Source of the DNA: Terrirubrum flagellatum
GTDB taxonomy: Bacteria; Pseudomonadota; Alphaproteobacteria; Rhizobiales; Beijerinckiaceae
Direction of reading: 5' to 3'
DNA: 64,000 nt
Assembly: GCF_022059845.1 (NCBI RefSeq)
Contig: NZ_CP091851.1
Span: 1,364,001 to 1,428,000 of the forward strand
Shown here: in pieces, positions 1 through 10,100 of the stretch
How the letters are laid out: every line of letters starts with the position of its first letter
Position numbering within the stretch: the stretch's first letter is position 1
Position numbers and translations under genes: made by a program
The notes under the pieces: model-generated
Databases searched by the model: none
Told to the model about the DNA's origin: nothing
What the model saw: the letters and a program-made list of their open reading frames with translations, nothing else

Positions 1-666
1 CATGGCGCGGAGCACGCACGGCGCATTGAACTGACGCGCGCGGCGAACCTCACCGATCAGTCATCGCCGGTCGGCCTCGGCGGTCCCGACACGACTTACG
101 CCTGCGTCGTCGACCGAATGGGCAATGCGTTCTCTGCAACGCCGAGCGACTCCACAATGCTGATCTCGCCGATCGCGCCGTCTCTTGGGTTCGGAATTTC
201 GGACCGAGGTCTCCAGGCTTCGCTCGACCCGCGCGATCCCAATCACGTCGCGCCTGGCAAGCGGCCACGTTTGACGCCAAATCCCGGCCTCGTCGTGGGC
301 GAGGATTTCGTGATGCCCTATGGCACGCCGGGCGGTGAAGTGCAGACCAACGCCATGCTGCAGATGCTCGTGAACCATTTTGATCTCGGCCTCGATTTGC
401 AGGCGGCCGTCGAGGCGCCGCGCTGGGCGACCACGGCTGTACCGGCGACCGAGGATCCGCATCCGTGCGAACCCATGGGCTTGAAGCTCGAGGCGCCTTT
501 GATGGCCGAGATCGGGGACGATCTTCGTCGAAGGGGACACGCCATTTCTGAATGGCCGCGTCATGCGGCGCTGGCAGGCGGGGTTTGCGCGGTGAAACGT
601 CATGGCGACGGCCGCTTGAGCGCTGGCGCTGACCCGCGCCGCATGAGCTACGCGGTTGGCTGGTAA
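1..666 (+). CDS. gamma-glutamyltransferase, C-terminal part (5' end outside window)
   Basis: The reading frame is open from the first base and ends at 666, so only the C-terminal ~221 residues are present. The segment DTTYACVVDRMGN matches the start of the small subunit of gamma-glutamyltranspeptidases, where the first Thr of the T-T-x-Y motif is the autoprocessing and catalytic nucleophile. Further on, PGKRPRLTPNPGLV and GTPGGEVQTNAMLQ are typical of the substrate-binding part of the small subunit. The family hydrolyses or transfers gamma-glutamyl groups, usually in the periplasm; signal peptide and large subunit lie upstream. It precedes an ABC importer by 29 bases on the same strand and is probably co-transcribed with it. 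Confidence 0.9.
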   Translation, partial: HGAEHARRIELTRAANLTDQSSPVGLGGPDTTYACVVDRMGNAFSATPSDSTMLISPIAPSLGFGISDRGLQASLDPRDPNHVAPGKRPRLTPNPGLVVGEDFVMPYGTPGGEVQTNAMLQMLVNHFDLGLDLQAAVEAPRWATTAVPATEDPHPCEPMGLKLEAPLMAEIGDDLRRRGHAISEWPRHAALAGGVCAVKRHGDGRLSAGADPRRMSYAVGW

Positions 667-695
667 GGGCAGAGCAAACACGCAGGGGATGAGTC

Positions 696-2030
696 ATGTC
701 ACACTTCACTGGACAAGGTTTTTCACGTCGCGCCATGCTGCGCTCGCTTGGCGCGAGCGGCGCAATCGCGGCGACTGGCGCTTCGCTCGGCGGCGCCAGG
801 GCGCAGTCCGCCAAGAAGATTCTTTATTGGGGTCACACATTTCCGTCGCGGGTGAGGATCGTCAACGAGATCATGGCTCCTGGCTTCAGGAAGGAAGCCG
901 GGATCGACGTCACGCACGAAGATTTTGAAACCAATCAGAACGAACTGAAAATCATCACCGCATGGGCCGGTGGGGCCGGCGGCCCCGACCTTGTTTCAGT
1001 CGGCGACAGCAACCTGCCGAACTACGTCTATCGCAAGCTGATCGCCCCGGTGGATCCGACTGCGTTTGGCTTCAAGACGCAGGATGAACTTGTCGCGGCC
1101 TACGAGCCCGGGGTGCTTGACGGATTCGTGGTCGATGGGAAGCTCTACGGCATCCCGATGGATCTCGCCTCCATCTCAATGTACTACCGAAAAGACTTCT
1201 TTAAGGAGGTCGGGCTCGATCCCGACCAGCCGCCGCAGACGTGGGAGGACGTCGCTGCGGCCGCTCGAAAATTGCTGAAGACTGACAGCAATGGCAAGGT
1301 GATCCGCGCCGGATGGTCTTGGCTTGCGCGTAGCAATTCGTCGCATTTCTACTATTGGGGAGCGATGCTTCCGCAGAAGGGCGTCGATTTCATTTCAAAG
1401 GACGGCGCGAAGAACGGCTTCAACAACGACGGTGGCGTCGCTGTTCTTGACTACGTCTCCAAGGCTTTTCACGGCTCGAATAAATTCGCCGCGCTTGGCC
1501 TTGCGCCGACAATCAATCCGATTGACGATTTCGGCGCCGGACGTGCGGCTATGATCAACTCCGGCCTCTGGCTCCAGCCGTCGCTTGAGGCCGCCTATCC
1601 GAAGATTACATTCAAGGATGGCGTGTACGGCATCGCGCGACTGCCGCAATTCGCAGGCGGACAGGTTAAGACCCGCCTCAATCCCTGGGTGTGGATGGTG
1701 AGCGCCAGATCGTCTGTGCAAAAGGAAGCTTGGCAGTTCGTCGCCTACATGACGGCCAAGCCGGAGAACCGCAAGGTGTGGCTGCAGCAAGCACAATATG
1801 TCCAGCCTTGGAAAGGCTTCGATCAGGACCCCGCTGTGCAGGCCATTCCTGGCATCAAGTCTTTCCTCGCGGATCTCTCGGTCGGCGTTCCCATGCCGCG
1901 CACCGCTCGCTTCGTCGAGCTCTCGAGCATTGTCGCCAAAGCCTATGATCGTGTGACGGCGAATGGGGAAAAGGCCGAGGTGGTCGTTCCACAATTCGCC
2001 GCGGAAGTTGACCGCTTGCTTGAGGGTTGA
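696..2030 (+). CDS. ABC transporter substrate-binding protein, family 1 (CUT1-like), Tat-exported
   Basis: A 444-residue extracellular solute-binding protein. The N-terminus carries a twin-arginine signal (SRRAML near residues 10-15), a short hydrophobic stretch and a GARAQ-type cleavage site, so it should be exported folded. The body has the family-1 layout seen in MalE/UgpB relatives: a YGIPMDLAS loop, a Y-RKDFFKE segment and a C-terminal helical part. The ligand cannot be read from sequence; sugars, polyols or peptidic compounds are possible. An AGGGG ribosome site precedes the ATG. Two permease genes follow in the same direction. No ATPase gene follows them. Confidence 0.9.
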   Translation: MSHFTGQGFSRRAMLRSLGASGAIAATGASLGGARAQSAKKILYWGHTFPSRVRIVNEIMAPGFRKEAGIDVTHEDFETNQNELKIITAWAGGAGGPDLVSVGDSNLPNYVYRKLIAPVDPTAFGFKTQDELVAAYEPGVLDGFVVDGKLYGIPMDLASISMYYRKDFFKEVGLDPDQPPQTWEDVAAAARKLLKTDSNGKVIRAGWSWLARSNSSHFYYWGAMLPQKGVDFISKDGAKNGFNNDGGVAVLDYVSKAFHGSNKFAALGLAPTINPIDDFGAGRAAMINSGLWLQPSLEAAYPKITFKDGVYGIARLPQFAGGQVKTRLNPWVWMVSARSSVQKEAWQFVAYMTAKPENRKVWLQQAQYVQPWKGFDQDPAVQAIPGIKSFLADLSVGVPMPRTARFVELSSIVAKAYDRVTANGEKAEVVVPQFAAEVDRLLEG

Positions 2031-2039
2031 CGAACGCCC

Positions 2040-3014
2040 GTGACGGCGATCAGTCCTTCTGCGAACCGGGGACGGCGGTTCGCCGTCCGCGGATTCATGG
2101 CGCCCTCTTTTGCGAGACTAAAAGGCGCTCTTCACGGCGGCGGAGCGCCCGGTCACGCCGGCACGGCGTGGCTGATGGTGCTTCCGTCCGTCGTTTTTTT
2201 CGCGACGTTCGTCTTCTATCCGATCGGTAACGCCGCCTATGTCAGCCTGACCTCATGGGACCTCATTGGTCCACCGCGCTTTATCGGCTGGCGCAACTAC
2301 GAGCGACTGCTCACCGACCCCAACTTTCTGCATTCGGCCTGGGTGACGGTCTATTATTCTGTCGTGCTACTGGCCTTTGAACTGCCCATCTCGCTGGGCC
2401 TCGCCATCCTGCTCGACCGCAATATCAAGGGCCGCAGTTTCTATCAGGCGGTCATCTTCGCACCAGCCGTGCTGACTCTTGTCGTCGTCGCCGCGCTGTG
2501 GCGCGTCGTTCTCGCTCCGGTTGGAGGCCTGATCGAGGTCGTGACTGAACCTTTCGGAGTGACTGGCGTGCAGTGGCTGAACAACCGCGACCTCGCGATG
2601 CCGGCGGTGATCCTGGTGAGCCTCTGGAAGAACGTCGGCTATTACATGGTGATCTTCCTCGCCGGCCTGCAGGCGATCCCCATGACGTATTACGAGGCGG
2701 CCCGGCTTGACGGCGCAGGTCGCTGGGCTCTGTTCCGATATGTGACGCTGCCACTTCTAAGACCATTTCTTTTGTTCGTGATGGTGATCTCGGTGATCCG
2801 CGCGGCGCAGGCTTTCAGCCTTTTCTATGCGCTGACCAATGGCGGGCCGGCTGACGCGACCAAGGTCCTTCCGTATTTGATCTACGAAACCGCATTCGGC
2901 TTCAACCGAATGGGCTACGCCTCAGCCATGGCAATGTTGATGTTCGCGGCGCTTCTTGTTCTCACCGCGGTGCAGTTTAGCCTTCTGCGTCCCCGTGGCG
3001 GAGAAAGCGCGTGA
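2040..3014 (+). CDS. ABC transporter permease, MalF/UgpA type
   Basis: A 324-residue inner-membrane permease with about six hydrophobic segments. The EAA loop reads EAARLDGAGRWALFRYVTLP, the site where importer permeases contact the ATPase. The ~40-residue cytoplasmic N-terminus is rich in Arg and Gly. A GTG start at 2040 lies 9 bases after the binding-protein stop; an in-frame ATG at 2097 is an alternative that would remove most of this tail. The stop overlaps the start of the next permease by four bases, indicating translational coupling. Family assignment is firm; substrate unknown. Confidence 0.9.
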   Translation: MTAISPSANRGRRFAVRGFMAPSFARLKGALHGGGAPGHAGTAWLMVLPSVVFFATFVFYPIGNAAYVSLTSWDLIGPPRFIGWRNYERLLTDPNFLHSAWVTVYYSVVLLAFELPISLGLAILLDRNIKGRSFYQAVIFAPAVLTLVVVAALWRVVLAPVGGLIEVVTEPFGVTGVQWLNNRDLAMPAVILVSLWKNVGYYMVIFLAGLQAIPMTYYEAARLDGAGRWALFRYVTLPLLRPFLLFVMVISVIRAAQAFSLFYALTNGGPADATKVLPYLIYETAFGFNRMGYASAMAMLMFAALLVLTAVQFSLLRPRGGESA

Positions 3015-3874
3015 TCCCATTCTCCTCCGCCAATCGCCGCGCCTATCTGCGCAGCCTTGCGACGGACTGGCCAGCGCATGCCGCGCTGATCTTCGGCTGC
3101 GCGCTCATCATCGTTCCGCTTGCCTGGATGGTTCTCACCGCGACAAAGACGCATGAGGATGTCTTCACACAAGCTCCCTGGTGGATCCCGGACCATCCCA
3201 ATCTCGTCCAGAATATCAAGAATGTCTTTGCCCGCATCGATTTTGGGCGATATTTCTTCAATAGCCTGGTCGTTTGCGCGGCGATCACGCTGCTTGATCT
3301 CGTTTTCGCGACGTTGGCCGGTTACGCGCTCGCGAAATACCGTTTTCCCGGCAAGCCGATCATCTTTGCGATAATCATCGCCACGATGATGGTTCCGTTC
3401 ATCGTTCTCGTCATACCCCAATATCTCATCGTCCGAGATCTTGGATGGCTCGACAGTTATGCCGGATTGATCGTACCGTTCGCCATCTCAAGTTTCGGCA
3501 TTTTCCTCATGCGGCAGGCCCTTGCTGGAACCCCGGATGAGCTGATCGACGCCGCCCGAATCGACGGCGCCGGCGAGTGGCGCATTTTGCTTCAGATCGT
3601 CGTGCCGATGCATACGCCTGCGCTGATCTCGCTCGGCATTCTGCGGTTCCTTTCGGAGTGGGACAGTCTTCTTTGGCCGCTCGTCGCGACCAACAGCGCG
3701 ACAATGAGAACCATGTCGCTCGGCATGGCGATCATGCAGGACGATCGTTATCAGACCGATCTTCCAACACTGATGGCGGCGGCGACGATGGCGCTTGCTC
3801 CCGTCGTCATCGCCTACTCCTTCCTCCAGCGTTATTTCATTAAGAGCGTGGCTGGGTCAGGTCTGAAAAGTTGA
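3011..3874 (+). CDS. ABC transporter permease, MalG/UgpE type
   Basis: The second permease of the importer, 287 residues, with six predicted membrane segments and the EAA loop DAARIDGAGEWRILLQIVVP. It starts at a GTG inside a GTGA overlap with the preceding permease. It should form the membrane channel as a heterodimer with that protein. The operon ends here: the next 170 bases carry no ATP-binding protein gene, so the importer must use an ATPase encoded upstream of the window or shared with another system such as the UgpC encoded at 59913-60992. Confidence 0.9.
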   Translation: MIPFSSANRRAYLRSLATDWPAHAALIFGCALIIVPLAWMVLTATKTHEDVFTQAPWWIPDHPNLVQNIKNVFARIDFGRYFFNSLVVCAAITLLDLVFATLAGYALAKYRFPGKPIIFAIIIATMMVPFIVLVIPQYLIVRDLGWLDSYAGLIVPFAISSFGIFLMRQALAGTPDELIDAARIDGAGEWRILLQIVVPMHTPALISLGILRFLSEWDSLLWPLVATNSATMRTMSLGMAIMQDDRYQTDLPTLMAAATMALAPVVIAYSFLQRYFIKSVAGSGLKS

Positions 3875-4049
3875 ATCGGTATTCAACGTTGGCATTATAT
3901 TCTCTTTGGTCTGAAGCCTTCAAACTGGGCATCGCCTACACGCTGATCGGTGAGAAATCCGAGTTCGACGGCGGCGCAACCGCTGTTCGCCCCGAGATGA
4001 GCGGAGGCGATGTAGAAATCGGGGCTCCGGCAATCGAAACTGCAATGGA

Positions 4050-4334
4050 ATGACGCATCGGGCAAATGCGCAGATACGCAATGATGTTGAATATGATTCG
4101 GCCGGAACACTTCGATTTTCTATTCGCCCAGACGATTCGCTTTCTGCGCGACAGGAGTTCCATTTGACGACAACGCAGGGACGCGACGGGTGGCGCACCC
4201 GCGTCGAGACTTTCTCTGCTCTGACGGCGGGTGCGGCCAAATTTCATCTCGCGTCACGCGTGGAGGCGTATTTAAACGAAACGACGATATTCGTCCGAGA
4301 CTGGAATCAATCTTTTCCTCGCGATCATGTTTGA
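4050..4334 (+). pseudogene. 3' remnant of a CocE/NonD-family (X-Pro dipeptidyl-peptidase-like) hydrolase
   Basis: This 94-residue frame ends in a sequence resembling the extreme C-terminus of CocE/NonD hydrolases: a RFSIRPDDSLSA segment, then GWRTRVETFSALT, then FHLASRVEAYLN and a closing RDWNQSFPRDHV (the family usually ends in a W-D-x-x-IPRDLV-like motif). Full-length members are roughly 550-680 residues with an alpha/beta-hydrolase core, which is absent. The 175 bases between the importer and this frame contain no matching upstream part. I read it as the surviving 3' end of a deleted gene. Assignment rests on recalled family motifs. Confidence 0.6.
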
Positions 4335-4483
4335 CCACGCATCCGTGCGGCGAGCGTCTGCTTTGGAGAACGGCCCTGAATGTCCGGAGTTGGCGCTCAG
4401 CCGCCGTTCGCTAGAGCTTCAAAATGACGCAGCGACGGGTGACTCTCCCGATCTCGTCATGAAAGAAAGTTGAACGCAAGATC
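4335..4483. other. intergenic stretch, nothing recognised
   Basis: Short non-coding gap between the hydrolase remnant and the GlxA-type regulator. No convincing promoter hexamers, repeat or small ORF were found. It must hold the promoter of the regulator. Confidence 0.4.
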
Positions 4484-5515
4484 ATGGCTGCGGTTTCAGA
4501 AGTCGATCTGGCCATGAACGTCCCTGTTTCAACTGATCTGCCACGCCACGTTGTCGTTCTTGTTTATCCAGACGTCATGGCGATGGATGTTTGCGGGCCC
4601 ATGGAGGCGTTCGCCATGGCGAATTTTCTGGCTGAGCGGTCCATTTATCGTCTCTCGATCGCCGCCGTCTCGACCGAACCGGTGATGACGTCGCTCGGCT
4701 TCTGCATCGTGCCCAATTTCGCGCTCGCGGAACTGGATGGATCGATCGACACCTTGCTGATCGCCGGTGGCGATGGTCAGGCCAGCGCCTCGCGTGATCT
4801 GGCGCTGACCGGTTGGTTGCGGGCGGCGGCCCCGCGGGCCCGGCGACATGGCTCGATCTGCACCGGCGCTTTCCCTCTCGCCGCTTCAGGTCTCCTTGAA
4901 GGCAAACGCGCGACGACGCACTGGGCCGTGGCGCCGATCCTTGCGCGCGACTTCCCCTCAACGACGGTTGAGGTCGATAGCATCTTTGTGCGGGATGGGC
5001 AGACCTACACCTCCGCCGGCATTTCGGCCGGCATCGATCTCGCTCTGGCGCTCATCGAAGAAGATCACGGGCGAACATTCGCATTGAACGTGGCCCGCAA
5101 TATGGTCGTGTTTCTCAAGCGGCCGGGCGGTCAGTCGCAATTCAGTTCGCATTTGCAGGCCCAATTCAGCGCCGCTCCCGCCATTCGCAAAGCACAGGAA
5201 TGGGCTTTGGCGCACCTTTCAGAGGATTTGAGCGCCGCCTCTCTCGCCAGCCGCGTCGGCATGAGCGAGCGAAATTTCCGCCGTCTATTTGTCGAGGAGC
5301 TTCGAGAGACTCCGCGCGACTATGTCGAGAGAATTCGGGTCGACGAGGCCAGACGCCTGGTTGAAGACACCACCATGTCCGCCCAGGCGATTGCCAAGCG
5401 GTGCGGTTTTGGCGCTACGGACAGCCTGAGACGCGCCGTCGTTCGCCAACTTGGCGTGACGCTTCAACAATACCGCGCGCGATTCCAGAATCCGCGCTCC
5501 GGAAATGTTGAATAA
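4484..5515 (+). CDS. GlxA-family transcriptional regulator (DJ-1/PfpI domain + AraC-type HTH)
   Basis: A 343-residue two-domain protein. Residues ~20-190 form a DJ-1/PfpI (class I glutamine amidotransferase-like) domain with the nucleophile-elbow motif GSICTGAF (Cys about 126). Residues ~230-335 form an AraC/XylS DNA-binding domain, with helix-turn-helix segments around LASRVGMSERNFRRLF and AIAKRCGFGATDSLRRAV. Relatives include GlxA, ArgR/CdhR-type activators of amino-acid and quaternary-amine catabolism. The effector is unknown. A second in-frame ATG at 4514 is possible. It lies between two hydrolase remnants, so its original target genes may have been lost. Confidence 0.88.
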   Translation: MAAVSEVDLAMNVPVSTDLPRHVVVLVYPDVMAMDVCGPMEAFAMANFLAERSIYRLSIAAVSTEPVMTSLGFCIVPNFALAELDGSIDTLLIAGGDGQASASRDLALTGWLRAAAPRARRHGSICTGAFPLAASGLLEGKRATTHWAVAPILARDFPSTTVEVDSIFVRDGQTYTSAGISAGIDLALALIEEDHGRTFALNVARNMVVFLKRPGGQSQFSSHLQAQFSAAPAIRKAQEWALAHLSEDLSAASLASRVGMSERNFRRLFVEELRETPRDYVERIRVDEARRLVEDTTMSAQAIAKRCGFGATDSLRRAVVRQLGVTLQQYRARFQNPRSGNVE

Positions 5516-5792
5516 TGGGGGCTCGAGCGCGCTGGTGATCCGCATTGGCCGGATCTTCGGCGTCTTTGGCCAGAACTGCATGTTGCGAGCGATGGTCGCG
5601 CTTTCGGCGCGGTGTTATTTCTTCGTGCGCTGAAGTCCTCGATCTCGACGCGTGCAATCAGATGATATCGCGTTGTTGCGCCGGGCCATGCGGCTGAACG
5701 TGTGATCTGGAATGCATGCGCCGGCTTCGAGAGTTTCGGCGGAGTTGAATCGTTACGGCATTAGCCGGCATGTTCTTTTCTCGGGAGCACGC
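5516..5792. other. intergenic region, nothing recognised
   Basis: About 277 bases without a supportable gene. An in-frame extension of the next gene upstream to 5712 is open, but the ribosome site points to 5793. No repeat or RNA gene was seen. Confidence 0.4.
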
Positions 5793-6335
5793 ATGTCTGT
5801 TAACGGGCCCAGCTATCAGAATCGCCCACAGGTCGTCATTGATATCGGCAACGCCGACAAGGTTCGGCCTGATGGCGAGTTCGAGGCTGCTCTCAGGAAG
5901 ACGCAGCAAGCTCTCGTCCAGGTCCTGCCTTATTATCTCGAATGCGCCATGGGGCGGGAGGAATATCTCAAGCTGAAAATCGGGACGCCGAATTTTGATG
6001 CTTACCTCAGCAACTTCGCATGGAAGATGATCGGCTACGCCAGACAAAATGACCGGGATCAATTTCAAGACGGAGTCAACCGGCAAGTCTATCAGATCAC
6101 GCCAACCGACTTCAGCGACAGTGAACGCAAATATATCTCCGAGATTCTTCAGCACATTCGATTTACCCCTCATCGGCGCATGCCGCAGGCGGGACATGAG
6201 GGCGTAGTCCTGCTCATGGGCAAGCTCTGGAAAAAGGCGCTCAACTTCGCCCACGGAGGCGAGGAAAAGTACACGAAGCGCGTCCTGGAAGATATCGCCA
6301 AACAACCGAACGCGACCACCGGAGTGCGGGGATAG
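5793..6335 (+). CDS. hypothetical protein, unknown family
   Basis: I do not recognise this 180-residue protein. It is mixed alpha/beta in composition, soluble, with no signal peptide or membrane segment. The middle is rich in aromatic and charged residues (LPYYLECAMGREEYLKLK; FAWKMIGYARQNDRDQF), and the second half predicts as helical. The ATG at 5793 is chosen because a CGGGAG ribosome site sits 5-6 bases upstream. An overlapping antisense frame is also open, but residue composition favours this strand. It lies in a decayed region and may be recently acquired. Confidence 0.6.
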   Translation: MSVNGPSYQNRPQVVIDIGNADKVRPDGEFEAALRKTQQALVQVLPYYLECAMGREEYLKLKIGTPNFDAYLSNFAWKMIGYARQNDRDQFQDGVNRQVYQITPTDFSDSERKYISEILQHIRFTPHRRMPQAGHEGVVLLMGKLWKKALNFAHGGEEKYTKRVLEDIAKQPNATTGVRG

Positions 6336-6552
6336 ATGAAACCAGGCGCCTGTCGTGGTCGCCTTGGAGCTTTCACAACTAAACGCTAGCGGAAAGTTGC
6401 GATTGCGCCTTTGGCTGGCGGCAATCGCCATTGCGTCGACGACGGCGTCGGGACGCGCCGGAGAATCCCCCGAAACGGCCAGCCGAGACCGCATGGCGCG
6501 CCGTGTCCGGGACCGTCGAGTTTCGGCGATCATGGCGGATTTTGATTAACTT

Positions 6553-6816
6553 GAGATCGTCGCGCCGGGCGCGACCGCCGACCTGACGGTCGTCGATCTC
6601 TCCCATCCGCATCTGCAACCGCTCTTCGATCCCAGACGCGGGCTGATCGCGCTCGCGAACCGCGCCAACATCGATCAGGTGATCGTCGACGGGCGCGTGC
6701 TGATCGATCGCGGTCAATATGTTCAGGACGACGAAAGTGAAATAGTCGCTGCTGGCGCCGCGGCGATCAACAGGATCTGGCGACTGCCGGAGGCTCAGGC
6801 CGCGTTCAGCGGCTGA
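6553..6816 (+). pseudogene. 3' remnant of an amidohydrolase (cytosine/guanine deaminase-like)
   Basis: The frame 6553-6816 reads EIVAPGATADLTVVDLSHPH, followed by LQPLFDP and by ANRANIDQVIVDGRVLIDRG. This is the C-terminal composite-sheet segment of metal-dependent amidohydrolases of the chlorohydrolase/guanine-deaminase type (x-PG-x-x-ADL; V-DG-x-x-L-x-x-G). An in-frame TAA at 6547-6549 cuts it off, and nothing upstream resembles the metal-binding TIM barrel (no H-x-H motif). About 87 residues of a normally ~450-residue enzyme remain. The original stop codon is retained. This is a truncated pseudogene. Confidence 0.75.
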
Positions 6817-7110
6817 GCTTGCCTCGACTGTTTCCGGTAGTGTTGCTCCCGCGCGACACTCGCCGACACAATGTCGCCGCGCTTTGGCCGATGACTTCAG
6901 GATGATTAGCCGAGAAAGCTAATTATATACGTTGAATCAAGTATTTGTGTATTTGTTGCACAAGGTTTCGGCGTCGCCGGTTGCGGCGGCCGGACGGCGC
7001 AATTGTTGCCCCAGGGAAAACCGCCTTGTATCTCTTCAAGGCTATTGCGTTTCAAAAATTTGCGAATCCGTGTCCGGCGGGTCGCGTCAGAAATAACAAC
7101 AGGGGTCGGG
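6817..7110. promoter_or_regulatory. upstream region of the large autotransporter gene
   Basis: A 294-base non-coding stretch. It includes a distinctly AT-rich island at about 6905-6960 in otherwise GC-rich DNA, a plausible place for the promoter of the autotransporter gene. I cannot assign -35/-10 hexamers with confidence. Confidence 0.35.
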
Positions 7111-10100
7111 ATGTCGGGCTCGAAGTTTGTGAACGGCGGACGGGGCAGGCGTCGGATCGCCCTTCTGCTCGGGAGCACCGCGCTCGTCGGCGTGGCGGCT
7201 TTCACGCCCGATGCGATGGCGCAGACCTTGTGGACGGGCGCCACGGACAGCAACTGGAGCGTGAACGGCAACTGGAACAACAACGCTCCCAACGCCGGCG
7301 TCAACGCCAGCATCAACAACACCACCAACAATCCCGTTACGGTCGGCACGGCGGGATCCGCCGCCAGCTCGTTGCTCATCAGCGGAACATCCTCGATCAA
7401 CGTCAGCGCCGACCTGACGATCACGACTGTTCTCGAGAACAACAGCGCCGCGGCGGTGGGCGTCAATGTCCAGGCGGGCGGCAGCGTCACGGCCGCCGGG
7501 TTCTTGAACGATACCGGCGCAACCTTCACGAACGCCGGCACGGTCACAGCGACCGGCGGCGGCTCCAACAATAGCGGCACGCTGAACACGAACGCCGCGA
7601 CCAGCATCTTCAATGGCGCGCTCACCAACGTCGGAACAGTCAACGCCCGGGGGCAGTTCAACGGAGCGCTCACCAACGGCGCCGTCTCGACATTCAATAT
7701 TGTCGGCGCCCTGACTGGCCTGACGACAGTCACCAATAGAGGGACGATCGACACCGGAGGCAACAGCGTGACCTTCGGCGCGCTGACGGGGACGACAGGC
7801 GCGGCGGTTATCCAGGGCGGCGGCACGCTGACGGTCGGCGACGCCAGCAATCTCAGCGGCTCCTACGCTGGCCAGATCAATGGCGCGACGGCGCTCATCA
7901 AGGCCGGAACCGGCACGCTGACGCTGAGCGGGACCAGCAACTATTCTGGCGGCACGACGATCAATGCAGGTACGCTGAGCATCAATAATTCGGGCGCCCT
8001 CGGCGCCGGCGATGTCACCGTGTCGGGAACGGGCGCGTTGCTGGCGACGTCGTCTCTGGCTCTGAGTCCGCTGAATTTTACCCTGAACGGCACGCCGACT
8101 GTAAGCGCGGCCGCAGGGACGACGCTGACCCTATCGCCCACTAACCTCGGCTTTGGATCGGGCGTTGCGGTGCATGTTGGCTCGACCGGAAACACAGGCA
8201 CAGTCTCGTTCGCGCCATCATTTTCCATCAGCAACGGCGGCGCGACGTCAATTTCCGTCGATTTTGGCACGCTGACAGGCAACGCGAACTTCCTGGGGAA
8301 TCTCTCCATGTTCCCGACTGTCAATGTTGCGAGCGGCGCGACGCTGGACATTGCCGGCAGCGCCACGAATGTGAGCGCCTTGACCGGCTCGGGCGTGGTG
8401 ACGAACAGCGGCGGCGCGACGGCGACGTTAAGGGTTGGACTTAACGACGCGAGTTCGCAGTTTGACGGCGTGATCCAGGACGGGGCGAATCCGACCGCGC
8501 TGGCGAAGTCGGGCGCCGGCACGTTCACGCTGACCGGGACCAACACCTACACCGGCGGCACGACGATCGATTTCGGCACGCTGTCGGTCAGCGCCGACGC
8601 CAATCTCGGCGGCGCCGCGAGCGGCGTCACGCTGAATGGCGGCGTGCTGCAAGCGACGAGCTCCTTCTCGACCGCGCGCACCATTAACATGACATCCACG
8701 GGCGCGATCGACGTCACGAGCGGGAATAATCTGACGCTGACGGGCACGCTGACCGGCGCCAGCACGCTGGGCAAGATCGGAGCCGGCACGCTGACCTTCG
8801 GGGCCGGGCTCAATACGGCCGGCTTTTCCGGCGGCATGGTGCTGGCGGGCGGCACGCTGAGCCTGCAGACCAATCTTGCCGCAGGTTTCGGTGCGATCCA
8901 GACGACGGGTTCGGTGATCGACTATGGCGCCGGCGTCAACAACGCCGCGCCGATCAACATCAATTCGAACACGACGCAGCTGCAGGTTCTCACGGGAACG
9001 GCCACGCAATCGGGTGTCATTTCGGAAACAGCGGGTCCGCGTCCGCTCGAGAAGATCGGCGCCGGGATGCTGATCCTCAACGCCGCGAACACCTATACCG
9101 GCGTGACCACGATCAGCGCCGGCGTCATCAATGCGCAGAGCAACTCGGCGCTGGGAACCGGCGCCGTCATCGTCACGAGCGGCGCTGCGTTGCAATTGCA
9201 GGGCGGCATCAACTTCGGCAACGCGATCACGCTCAACGGAACCGGCGTCGCCAATGATGGCGCGCTGCGCAACATCTCGGGCGATAGCGTCCACGGTGGC
9301 GCGATCACGCTGAATACGGCGTCGCGCATCAATGCGGATGCCGGACGACTGTTTTTGAATGGCGGCGTCAATGGCTCCGCCGCAAACACAGATCTGACAT
9401 TCGGAGGTGGAGCTGCGCAAATCATCGTAGGCGCCGCGATCGGCGCAAACGTCGGCAATGTGACAGTGAACATGCCGGGCGGCACCGTCGCGTTTTTCAC
9501 GAACAACAGCTACGCCGGCAGCACCACGATTTCCGCCGGTGGGCTAGTGGCTGTTGGCGGAGACTCAATCCCCGACGCCAGCGCGGTGACGATGAATAGC
9601 CCCGCAGGCCTTTTCATCGCCACAAGCGATACCATCGGCTCGCTGACAGGGAGCGGGACGGTTATTCTTGGCAATGGCGGTGCCGCGACGTTGACGATCG
9701 GCGCGGACAATACCTCGCCGGCGGCGTTCTCAGGCACGATCGGCGATAACACCGGCTTCGGCACCGGCGGCATCGCCAAGATAGGAACTGGCACGCTGAC
9801 GCTGACGGGCGCGAACACCTATTCTGGCGGCACGACGCTCAATCAGGGAACGCTTGCGGTCGGCAACAACAGCGCGCTCAGCACGGGAACGCTGACGGTG
9901 ACGGGCAACAGCGCGCTGACGAACACCGGCGGGTTGAACATCACACTGGCGAACGCGGTCAATCTCAACGCCAATCAGTTGACGCTGACGTCGGGCGTTG
10001 GCGGCGGCGGCAATCTCAGGCTGGATGGAACGATCGCAGGCGTTGGCGGCTCTTTGGTAATCACGCGAGTTTCGCCCAGCAGCACCATCCTGACCGGCAA

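Noticed and set aside
3871-4053. A 60-codon frame overlapping the hydrolase remnant by ATGA.
   Set aside because: No recognisable family or ribosome site; likely chance or part of the decayed region.
5658-6533. A 291-codon minus-strand frame opposite the unknown gene at 5793-6335.
   Set aside because: Composition is Arg/Leu-biased and it lacks a ribosome site; the plus-strand frame has a good site and more protein-like sequence.
6355-6549. A 64-codon frame in phase with the amidohydrolase remnant up to a TAA.
   Set aside because: Its sequence does not resemble an amidohydrolase, so I did not extend the pseudogene through it.
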